Assembly (NCBI GenBank): GCA_023425485.1
Contig: JAFACO010000329.1
Location: forward strand, 1-5,088
Source: Bacillota bacterium
Lineage (GTDB): Bacteria > Bacillota > Clostridia > Lachnospirales > Lachnospiraceae
Reading direction: 5' to 3'
Length of the DNA stretch: 5,088 nt
Part shown: positions 1 through 5,088 of the stretch, piece after piece
Layout of the letters: each line of letters begins with the position of its first letter
Numbering within the stretch: position 1 is the stretch's first letter
Program-made: the position numbers and the translations under genes
Notes under the pieces: generated by a model
What the model was told of the DNA's origin: nothing
Databases searched by the model: none
The model's input: the letters and a program-made list of their open reading frames with translations, nothing else

Positions 1-26
1 ACTATGCCTCGCGTATTCTTCCTTCA

Positions 27-1049
27 ATGATGGATTATGATAAAGAGCAACAGCATTTAACTGATGGGGCTAAGATTTTAAACCCTGACGGAACTCTTGC
101 AGCCACCGGATATACCACAGGAAAAAACACCTTAATTTTCAACCGTAATACGATTAAAACGAAGTTGCGTTTAAAGGAATGGGATTTTTATCAGATACAG
201 AATGAAAATTATTGTCTGCAATTAACCATCGGTCATGTTAGTTATGTTGGCTCTGTCAGTCTTATGCTGTTTGCGCTGAATGGAAGCAAGAAAATTGTTG
301 CTGAGCACTTAATACCTTTCCCCTTCAATCGCTTACATATGCCACCTTCTGTAGAGCAGGGTGATGTTTCTTATACCTGCAAAGATTTTGCTATTGCTTT
401 TAGACATCAGGAGGGAGGGTGGCATCTTACTGCACATTCCACCTCGTCAAAATATAATTTTGAAGTTGATTTATTACTAAGTGAGCCACAGAATTCTTTA
501 ATTATTTCTACACCTTTCTATGAAACGAATGAGTTCTATTTTAATCATAAAATTGGTGGAATGAATACTAAGGGGCATGTACGTTTTGGTGAAATAGATA
601 TTGACTTCTCTGATAAATACTCCTTTGGACTTCTTGATTGGGGACGAGGTGTTTGGCCTTTTAAGCATGAATGGTACTGGGGTGCTGCTTGCACTCGTAA
701 AGAAGATTATAATCTAACTCTAAATATTGGCTGGGGCTTTGGAGATACCAGTGCTGCATCAGAAAATATATTCTTTCTGGATGGAATTCCTCATAAATTA
801 AGCCAGGTTTATCTTGATCATTTTGACCTTGCTGCAAAGGAATGGCATTTCAGTGAAAGTACGGGACGTCTTAGTTTAAGTTTTAAGCCTCTTTATAATA
901 GAATTACAGAGAATAAGGTTATATGGATTGATAATCATTGTGATCAGGTTTTTGGTGTCTTTACCGGTACATTAATTGGTGAAGATGGTATTGTTCATAC
1001 TGTTACAGATATGTATGGTTTCTTTGAACATGCAAGAAACCAGTGGTAG
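27..1049 (+). CDS. DUF2804 family protein, start uncertain at left edge
   Basis: The 340-residue product matches what I know of the DUF2804 family, which has no established biochemical role. Diagnostic stretches are an N-terminal ILNPDGTLAATGY (residues 17-29), then LRLKEWDFYQI (47-57), the aromatic block LLDWGRGVWPFKHEWYWGAA (202-221), GWGFGD (235-240) and the C-terminal GFFEHARNQW (331-340). No signal peptide or membrane segment is visible, so it is probably cytoplasmic. Length is close to the family's usual 330-350 residues, so the gene is essentially complete. The start is unsettled: ATG codons at 27 and 30 suit the domain boundary, but the bases before them (CTTCCTTCA) contain no ribosome binding site and the frame stays open to the left edge (upstream residues YASRILPS). 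The real start may be outside the window. Family membership is well supported; function is unknown. Confidence 0.85.
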   Translation: MMDYDKEQQHLTDGAKILNPDGTLAATGYTTGKNTLIFNRNTIKTKLRLKEWDFYQIQNENYCLQLTIGHVSYVGSVSLMLFALNGSKKIVAEHLIPFPFNRLHMPPSVEQGDVSYTCKDFAIAFRHQEGGWHLTAHSTSSKYNFEVDLLLSEPQNSLIISTPFYETNEFYFNHKIGGMNTKGHVRFGEIDIDFSDKYSFGLLDWGRGVWPFKHEWYWGAACTRKEDYNLTLNIGWGFGDTSAASENIFFLDGIPHKLSQVYLDHFDLAAKEWHFSESTGRLSLSFKPLYNRITENKVIWIDNHCDQVFGVFTGTLIGEDGIVHTVTDMYGFFEHARNQW

Positions 1050-1062
1050 TTAAAGCATATAA

Positions 1063-1159
1063 TATTAGAAAGTACGCAGTATAACTTACCTTACGCTGCT
1101 TGACAGACATCTTACTGTCAAACAGTGCATTAAGGGTTATACTGTGTACTTTCTTAATA
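1063..1159. repeat. Long imperfect inverted repeat (hairpin) in the convergent gap
   Basis: Bases 1063-1106 pair with 1115-1159 around an 8-base loop (ACATCTTA, 1107-1114). I count 40 pairs: 1063-1067 with 1155-1159, 1068-1085 with 1136-1153, 1089-1093 with 1131-1135, and 1094-1106 with 1115-1127. The interruptions are three-base bulges at 1086-1088 and 1128-1130, a one-base bulge at 1154, and one C/A mismatch (1099/1122). Read as plus-strand RNA it contains two G-U pairs (1076/1145, 1095/1126). It lies exactly between two converging genes, so it may end transcription from both sides, but no clean U-tract follows either arm and it is far longer than a normal intrinsic terminator. A MITE-like or other dispersed palindromic element is the main alternative. 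The structure is seen directly; its role is inference. Confidence 0.85.
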
Positions 1160-1171
1160 AAATAATTATCT

Positions 1172-1579
1172 TTAAAAGGTACGTTTAGCGAATTCAACTG
1201 CCTCAGCTATATCCGCTTTATTTGGATGTCCCATTTTTAAAACTAAAAAGCCACCAGGAACCAGATGTTCGTCAACGACTTTTATTCCTTTTTCTTCAAG
1301 GGCTTTTCGTACAGTATCCTGTCCTTGTTTCATACTTGCACATGAAGTAATGAGGGCTACCTGTTTTGTCTTAGCACTATCTAAAGCTTCTACAAACTTT
1401 AATAGTTCTGGTGCACATTGCCCTGCGTAAATTCCACTTACTAAGTAAATTAACTCAGCATCCGTTGCTGCCTGCTCTGTTACACTTAATGCTTTTAATC
1501 CTTTAGCCTCTGCTACTGCATTTGCAATTTTCGTAGAATGTCCTGTTTTTGAAAAATAAACAACTCCAATTTTACTCAT
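1172..1579 (-). CDS. Flavodoxin-like protein (short, FMN-binding fold)
   Basis: A 135-residue protein with a flavodoxin fold, probably a cytoplasmic FMN-binding electron carrier or oxidoreductase. The first strand GVVYFS runs into the phosphate-binding loop S10-K-T-G-H-S15, close to the classical S/T-x-T-G-x-T. SGIYAGQCAPE (48-58) and ITSCAS (77-82) fit the two loops that flank the flavin ring. The ending GGFLVLKMGHPN (109-120) followed by a helix is typical of small clostridial flavodoxin-family proteins. The ATG at 1579 is preceded by AAAGGGGG (1589-1596), which lies inside the 3' end of the upstream tetR-type gene; the two reading frames overlap by 8 bases, so translation is probably coupled. 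The physiological partner is not identifiable from the sequence. It is shorter than bacterial long-chain flavodoxins but within the range of this subgroup. Confidence 0.85.
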   Translation of the reverse strand: MSKIGVVYFSKTGHSTKIANAVAEAKGLKALSVTEQAATDAELIYLVSGIYAGQCAPELLKFVEALDSAKTKQVALITSCASMKQGQDTVRKALEEKGIKVVDEHLVPGGFLVLKMGHPNKADIAEAVEFAKRTF

Positions 1580-2159
1580 GTTTAAGAACCCCCTTTAAAA
1601 TAATTTCACATTGTACTTGAAACAGTTCCTCAGCTTTTTGTAAATTTAAATCTTGTTGTCTTGAAATCATTAAATTAAAACCTAAAAAGGAACTCCAAAT
1701 GGAAAATGCAACCTTATCAGTGTCCATTTCTTTCATAATACCATTTTGTACATCCCTTTTAAAATTTTCACTTAAATAGGAAATCCACTGTGGTCTTTCC
1801 GGTGATTGTCTGCTGTATTTATGAAGAACAATTAAATTATATTTTTCAGGTTCCTCAAATGCTAATCTCATTACTCTGTTAAATACGCATACCATGTTAC
1901 TTACTGCATCTTTTGATTCATCCAGTAATTCTCTTATTTGTGAATGCAGCCATTTTGTTTCGTTTTCAATGATTGCATCTATAATTTCCTGTTTATCTTT
2001 GAAATGATAGTAAATCACACCAGTGGAATACTTCATCTTTTTAATAATCTTCCTAACTGAAACTTCCTCAAAACCTTCCTCCAACCCCATAAGTAAGGCT
2101 GTATCTAAAATTGCCTGACGTACTCCATCGCTTCGCATCTTCTGTTCTTCTCTTGCCAA
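1572..2159 (-). CDS. TetR/AcrR family transcriptional repressor
   Basis: A 195-residue protein with the TetR architecture: an N-terminal DNA-binding domain and a helical C-terminal ligand and dimerisation domain. The helix-turn-helix is clear: AILDTALLMGLEEGFEEVSV (residues 16-35), then RKIIKKMKYSTGVIYYHFKDKQEII (36-60, written as the standard recognition helix with the YYHFKDK signature). The C-terminal part (about 70-195) has no membrane segment and gives no ligand clue; WSSFLGFNLMISRQ (155-168) resembles the last helices of the family. I chose the TTG start at 2159 because AGAGGTGA (2167-2174) sits 7 bases upstream; the next candidate, the ATG of Met8, has no comparable site. It is the promoter-proximal gene of a two-gene operon with the flavodoxin-like gene, and the dyad in its own promoter suggests autorepression. 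What it senses is unknown. Confidence 0.92.
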   Translation of the reverse strand: MAREEQKMRSDGVRQAILDTALLMGLEEGFEEVSVRKIIKKMKYSTGVIYYHFKDKQEIIDAIIENETKWLHSQIRELLDESKDAVSNMVCVFNRVMRLAFEEPEKYNLIVLHKYSRQSPERPQWISYLSENFKRDVQNGIMKEMDTDKVAFSIWSSFLGFNLMISRQQDLNLQKAEELFQVQCEIILKGVLKHE

Positions 2160-2166
2160 ACTTAAC

Positions 2167-2174
2167 TCACCTCT
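2167..2174 (-). promoter_or_regulatory. Ribosome binding site fixing the TTG start of the tetR-type gene
   Basis: On the minus strand this reads AGAGGTGA, a near-perfect match to the 16S rRNA tail, 7 bases before the TTG at 2159. It supports the TTG over the ATG seven codons inside. Confidence 0.75.
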
Positions 2175-2194
2175 TTTTCAATGGAGTTTATTTT

Positions 2195-2207
2195 ATAACA
2201 CCGTTAT
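2195..2207. promoter_or_regulatory. Candidate TetR operator (dyad)
   Basis: ATAAC-ACC-GTTAT is a perfect inverted repeat with 5-base arms and a 3-base centre. It overlaps the downstream half of the -10 box (2206-2211) and covers the expected transcription start. The AACAC(C/T)GTT style core is common among TetR-family operators, so this is the natural binding site for the adjacent regulator. The arms are short and the region is AT-rich, so binding is inferred. Confidence 0.55.
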
Positions 2208-2234
2208 TATAGTATTAATTTTCCATATTGTAAA
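2206..2234 (-). promoter_or_regulatory. Sigma-A type promoter of the tetR-flavodoxin operon
   Basis: On the minus strand the -35 box TTTACA (2229-2234) is separated by exactly 17 bases (2212-2228) from a consensus -10 box TATAAT (2206-2211). Transcription should begin near 2199, giving a leader of about 40 bases before the TTG start. Having its own strong promoter makes the operon independent of the metallophosphoesterase gene lying upstream on the same strand. Confidence 0.75.
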
Positions 2235-2284
2235 TACATTTGCATAAATTTATATACTGAAAACATGATTAAAAAATGTATAGT

Positions 2285-3646
2285 TTAATTTGGCAGCAGT
2301 AAATGGTTGTTTTCAATTTTATCATCATATAACATGTTGTTCATATAGTTTACGATTCTCTCCGGCTCCTCTGCTTTTCTCCAAAGTTGATACCCCTTTG
2401 AATTCAGTATTTCTTCCCGTACTGTGTCCACTGATCCACCAAAATAATTTACGTTAAGTAAGCTCATGGTGGCGGACATCAGTAATATATCCTCTTCAGA
2501 ATATAAACCAGTACCAACTAATGAATTATACGCTCTATTGTAAGATCTTGATGCATAATGCTCTCTCGCATACTGTTTAAATTCAAGGAGATTCTCATCC
2601 TTCTGGTTTGTGGTTTTAGCCCAGCGATCAACATCTACCTTTCTTGTTTGGTATTCATACCCTAGTTCCTTTTGAAATTCAATTACACCATATTGTACCG
2701 GATAAGCTATAAGGGCACTTGTAACAACATCATATATTGGATTCTCTTCATTTTTAGTTGAATTGATATCCTGAATATGTATGTGTCCACTAAGAACTAA
2801 CTGCAAATCACTTTCTTCAAATACCTTAATAGCTTCTTCACTATTGTCAAGGGTAAAACCATAATTCATAACTAAGGTATGCCTTAGAAGGTTATGATGC
2901 ATAACAGTTAAAATTTGTACCTTCTTCTCTTTGGCTAATGCACTGCATTCTCTGATCCAATTAAAGGTTTCTTCTTTTATTATTCCATTTGTGGCAGGAA
3001 CTCCATATTGATAATTTGTATCATAAATGTTGGTATCTAACATTAGTAACCATAAGTCCTCGGATGGAGCAGCCAGGTAACTTAATGAATTTTCATCCCT
3101 GGATATAGCCTCATCATAACCTAAATTCTCGTATATTTGATCAAATTCATCACTTTCAATACTATCAATCTTATTCTGCTTGTCACCAAATATACTTCTT
3201 GCCCAAGGATTTTGAATATCATGATTTCCTGGAATTACATAGACACGTGTACCTGCTGTTTCCTCAAGCTTATTTAGTTTCTTAGCTAATTCCGTATGGC
3301 TTTCTTTCTCTCCATTATTCGTTAAGTCACCGCTAAGAATCAGTACATCTGGCTTTTCGATATTCATATCATTGATAAAGGCATCTGTAATTTCATCAAT
3401 ATAATAAAGCAATCTTCCATCACCAGAGTTAAGATATTTTTGATATGCTTCTCCATCATCATGCAATTCATTTGCCAGGTAATGAACATCTGTAGCAACA
3501 TACATCGTAAGTTCCTCACCTGTTTTTAGTGGCTCTGGCGTTGTGTGTTTTTGCTCCCTACTGCAGCCAGTAAAACCTAGTACCAAGAAAAGTGTCAATA
3601 TGTATAAATAGCGTTTAATTAACGCATTGTTATTTTTTCTTATCAT
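2285..3646 (-). CDS. Lipoprotein metallophosphoesterase, Lmo2642-like
   Basis: A 453-residue calcineurin-like phosphoesterase anchored outside the membrane. The signal peptide has a basic start, a hydrophobic core (residues 14-25) and a lipobox FTGC with Cys28 as the lipidated residue. The two-metal motifs follow in order: D53-x-H55 (ATDVHY), GDLTNNGE (106-113), GNHD (140-143), MHHN (249-252) and GHIH (287-290). None is missing. Stretches such as SGDLTNNGEKESH, GNHDIQNPWAR and APSEDLWLLMLDT are, from memory, very like Listeria Lmo2642, described as a class III cyclic nucleotide phosphodiesterase, so phosphodiester hydrolysis outside the cell is likely but the substrate is not proven. Residues 340-440 form an extra helical C-terminal part, also present in that group. 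The ATG at 3646 has AGGGGG (3652-3657) 5 bases upstream. No convincing terminator follows the stop. Confidence 0.9.
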   Translation of the reverse strand: MIRKNNNALIKRYLYILTLFLVLGFTGCSREQKHTTPEPLKTGEELTMYVATDVHYLANELHDDGEAYQKYLNSGDGRLLYYIDEITDAFINDMNIEKPDVLILSGDLTNNGEKESHTELAKKLNKLEETAGTRVYVIPGNHDIQNPWARSIFGDKQNKIDSIESDEFDQIYENLGYDEAISRDENSLSYLAAPSEDLWLLMLDTNIYDTNYQYGVPATNGIIKEETFNWIRECSALAKEKKVQILTVMHHNLLRHTLVMNYGFTLDNSEEAIKVFEESDLQLVLSGHIHIQDINSTKNEENPIYDVVTSALIAYPVQYGVIEFQKELGYEYQTRKVDVDRWAKTTNQKDENLLEFKQYAREHYASRSYNRAYNSLVGTGLYSEEDILLMSATMSLLNVNYFGGSVDTVREEILNSKGYQLWRKAEEPERIVNYMNNMLYDDKIENNHLLLPN

Positions 3647-3688
3647 CTCGTCCCCCTATTATGTCATAAATGTCTATTATAGAAATTA

Positions 3689-3701
3689 GCAGTTTTACTG
3701 C
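3689..3701. repeat. Short dyad in the leader of the metallophosphoesterase gene
   Basis: GCAGT-TTT-ACTGC is a perfect inverted repeat with 5-base arms and a 3-base centre. It lies between the predicted promoter and the ribosome binding site of the minus-strand gene, so it could be an operator or a small hairpin in the leader RNA. Its function is unknown. Confidence 0.4.
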
Positions 3702-3723
3702 ATTTTTATAATTTATATTAAGT

Positions 3724-3752
3724 ATCCTAATTCTAATTTATAATACTGTCAA
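3724..3752 (-). promoter_or_regulatory. Candidate promoter of the metallophosphoesterase gene
   Basis: On the minus strand a consensus -35 box TTGACA (3747-3752) is followed after 17 bases by TAGGAT (3724-3729), a 4-of-6 match to the -10 box. The transcript would start near 3717 with a leader of about 70 bases. A second possibility is the extended -10 element TGCTATAAT at 3769-3777, and a lone TATAAT at 3676-3681 lacks a good -35. Which is used cannot be decided by eye. Confidence 0.5.
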
Positions 3753-3781
3753 TCATTTTACGTTAAGGATTATAGCAGTTC

Positions 3782-3836
3782 TGAAATAATCTCAATTCTT
3801 ATATAATTAGCAAAACTGATACAAGGAATTATTTCA
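3782..3836. repeat. Spaced inverted repeat in the divergent promoter region
   Basis: TGAAATAAT (3782-3790) is repeated in inverted orientation as ATTATTTCA (3828-3836), with 37 bases between. The flanking pair CAGTT (3776-3780) and AACTG (3814-3818) is also inverted. Both lie between the two divergent promoters, where a shared regulator could bind. The region is AT-rich, so chance is a real alternative. The rest of the 296-base gap 3647-3942 shows only promoter elements and no gene. Confidence 0.3.
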
Positions 3837-3881
3837 AAATATATATTGTTAAAAATTCTACTACTCTTTCAATACGGTTTG

Positions 3882-3890
3882 TGCTATACT
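3882..3890 (+). promoter_or_regulatory. Extended -10 promoter of the deacetylase gene
   Basis: TGCTATACT is an extended -10 element (TG-n-TATACT). No good -35 box stands 16-18 bases upstream, which fits an extended -10 promoter. Transcription would begin near 3897, leaving a leader of about 46 bases before the ATG at 3943. Confidence 0.5.
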
Positions 3891-3942
3891 CTGTAATTGG
3901 TATTAAAAATAGAACTTATTATTACCTGAAAGGCAGAAGAAT

Positions 3943-4692
3943 ATGTCATTTAGCACCCTAATGTACCATGAGATCAGAGAAAGTAAAGATCATTTTCCTG
4001 ATCAACTCTCCCCCATAGAGGTAAAACAAACTTACGACGATAAGCTACCACCACCTCTTTTTGTTACGCTTGAGAATTTTACTTTGCAAATGGAGTATTT
4101 GCAGGAAAACAATTATCATACGTTAACTCTTGCAGAAATTATGAATTATTATTATCAGGGAGCAGCTCTTCCAGAGAAATCTGTATTACTATCCTTTGAT
4201 GATTGTTATCAATCCTTAGCACGCTACGCATATCCTTGTTTAAAGAAGTACAAAATGAATGCTGTAGCCTTTGTTGTATCCGGATGGTTAAATGATGAAC
4301 ATAAACAATATCAGCCGGAGAAATCTATCTGTTTGTCTATTGATGAGTTGGAAAAAATGACGGATGTGTTTGAATATGCAAATCACAGTAATCTTTTTCA
4401 CACTCGCGTTAATCAGTCAACCAGCCGTATGATGATTGCCAGTGATGAGGAACTTTCGTTGGATTTAGAACAATGCAATTCTAACCCTATTGTTAGTGCA
4501 AAGAATGTTTTTGCCTATCCTTTTGGGCTATATAATGACCACAATGTTGCCTTCCTTCTTGAAAAGGGTTTTCGTCTTGCCTTCACCACACAAAATGGCA
4601 GAAATGTTCAAAACAGTAATCCGCTTCTGCTTCATCGCAATGTAATCCCTTACTTTATGGATTTAGCCGCCTTTCAAGAGGTCGTTGGTTAG
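3943..4692 (+). CDS. Polysaccharide deacetylase family protein (NodB/CE4)
   Basis: A 249-residue carbohydrate esterase family 4 type protein, expected to remove acetyl or similar groups from N-acetylated sugars or related amides using a metal ion. It opens with TLMYHEI (5-11), as in IcaB/PgdA-like members, followed by VTLENFTLQMEYL (41-53). Motif 1 is SFDD (84-87, catalytic base and metal Asp), motif 2 is HSNLFH (148-153, the two metal histidines), motif 3 is AYPFG (191-195), and LLLHRNVIPY (228-237) ends the domain. All key residues are present. There is no signal peptide or membrane segment, unusual for a cell-wall enzyme and suggesting action in the cytoplasm or a small-molecule substrate. 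The ATG has GAAAGG (3928-3933) 9 bases before it. The next gene on this strand starts 64 bases downstream. The substrate is unknown. Confidence 0.9.
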   Translation: MSFSTLMYHEIRESKDHFPDQLSPIEVKQTYDDKLPPPLFVTLENFTLQMEYLQENNYHTLTLAEIMNYYYQGAALPEKSVLLSFDDCYQSLARYAYPCLKKYKMNAVAFVVSGWLNDEHKQYQPEKSICLSIDELEKMTDVFEYANHSNLFHTRVNQSTSRMMIASDEELSLDLEQCNSNPIVSAKNVFAYPFGLYNDHNVAFLLEKGFRLAFTTQNGRNVQNSNPLLLHRNVIPYFMDLAAFQEVVG

Positions 4693-4756
4693 CTGATCCT
4701 ATCAAAGTTAGAATTGCAATGATTATCAATATATTTATTCAAAGGAGAATATAAAA

Positions 4757-5088
4757 ATGAAAAAAATGATTTCTTTTTTACTGTTATTCACCGTGGCTAT
4801 TTCATTGGCTGCTTGTTCTAAAACCACAAAGGATACAAAAGCTGAACCAACGGTAGCTGCGCAAACTCCAACTGCAACACCCACTATTGTTGCTACTACT
4901 CCAACGGAAACTGTAACTGATTTAACTCCTAGTGGAGAAGAAGTTACGATTGGAATACTTCCTGCAGAATCAGCAATTCCTATCATTTTAGCAAAAGAAA
5001 AGGGATTTTTTGATGAAGTTGGTTTAAAAGTATCCATCAAGGCCTTCTCTTCCCCAAATGATCGTAACATAGCAGTACAAGCCGGAGA
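4757..5088 (+). CDS. ABC transporter solute-binding lipoprotein, NitT/TauT type (3' end outside window)
   Basis: The open frame runs off the right edge, showing the first 110 residues. The signal peptide MKKMISFLLLFTVAISLAAC has a lipobox LAAC with lipidated Cys20. Residues 29-60 are a Thr/Pro/Ala-rich linker that should hold the binding domain away from the membrane. The mature domain begins VTIGILPAESAIPIILAKEK (63-82) and continues GFFDEVGLKV, the classic first strand and helix of NMT1/SsuA-like periplasmic-type binding proteins for nitrate, sulfonates, or thiamine precursors. Family members are about 320-350 residues, so roughly two thirds is missing. The ATG has a strong AAAGGAG (4741-4747) 9 bases upstream. 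No terminator separates it from the deacetylase gene, so co-transcription is likely; permease and ATPase genes would be expected to the right. The ligand cannot be told from this part. Confidence 0.9.
   Translation, partial: MKKMISFLLLFTVAISLAACSKTTKDTKAEPTVAAQTPTATPTIVATTPTETVTDLTPSGEEVTIGILPAESAIPIILAKEKGFFDEVGLKVSIKAFSSPNDRNIAVQAG

Noticed and set aside
1063..1159. The long hairpin as a riboswitch or ordinary rho-independent terminator
   Set aside because: It lies downstream of both genes rather than in a leader, is too long and too regular for a terminator, and is not followed by a U-tract.
1003..1197. A 64-codon open frame on the minus strand
   Set aside because: It runs through the long hairpin and overlaps the ends of both converging genes; it has no recognisable domain and its middle is simply translated repeat.
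2268..2284. T-run (ATTTTTT on the minus strand) after the metallophosphoesterase stop as a terminator
   Set aside because: No GC-containing hairpin precedes it, so it does not qualify as an intrinsic terminator.
4693..4756. A terminator or separate promoter between the deacetylase and lipoprotein genes
   Set aside because: Only trivial dyads (GAT-CCT-ATC, TGAT-T-ATCA) are present, with no stem of useful length and no convincing -35/-10 pair.
4735..5070. A 111-codon open frame on the minus strand
   Set aside because: It is antisense to the solute-binding lipoprotein, whose plus-strand frame has a strong ribosome binding site, lipobox and family motifs. The Val/Ala-rich product is the complement of the Thr/Pro linker.

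Overview
The window looks like chromosomal sequence from a low-GC Firmicute, most likely a clostridium of the Lachnospiraceae type. The grounds are AT-rich intergenic DNA, strong purine-rich ribosome binding sites (AGAGGTGA, AAAGGAG, AGGGGG), lipoproteins with Gram-positive style signal peptides, and a TTG start. The assignment is inference; there is no rRNA or other marker in the window. I see no tRNA, rRNA, CRISPR array, transposase or phage gene.

Layout: (1) 1-1049, plus strand, a DUF2804 family protein whose true start may lie left of the window. (2) 1050-1171, a convergent gap almost filled by one long imperfect hairpin (40 base pairs, 8-base loop). (3) 1172-2159, minus strand, a two-gene operon: a TetR-type repressor starting at TTG, overlapping by 8 bases a short flavodoxin-like protein. 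Its promoter (TTTACA, 17 bases, TATAAT) carries a dyad overlapping the -10 box, a good candidate for autorepression. (4) 2285-3646, minus strand, a lipoprotein metallophosphoesterase with all the usual metal-binding motifs, resembling the Listeria Lmo2642 type of class III cyclic nucleotide phosphodiesterase. (5) 3647-3942, a divergent promoter region with several dyads. (6) 3943-4692, plus strand, a NodB-type (CE4) polysaccharide deacetylase without a signal peptide. (7) 4757 to the right edge, plus strand, the first 110 residues of a solute-binding lipoprotein of the NitT/TauT (NMT1/SsuA-like) ABC transporter class; it runs out of the window.

Two units look functionally linked. The tetR-flavodoxin pair is probably a self-regulated, translationally coupled redox operon. 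The deacetylase and the solute-binding lipoprotein lie 64 bases apart on the same strand with no terminator between them, so they may belong to one uptake operon continuing to the right. The DUF2804 gene and the metallophosphoesterase look like single units. Nothing here is clearly a new system; the points most worth checking are the long hairpin at 1063-1159, the tetR operator, and the pairing of a cytoplasmic-looking CE4 enzyme with an ABC transporter binding protein.
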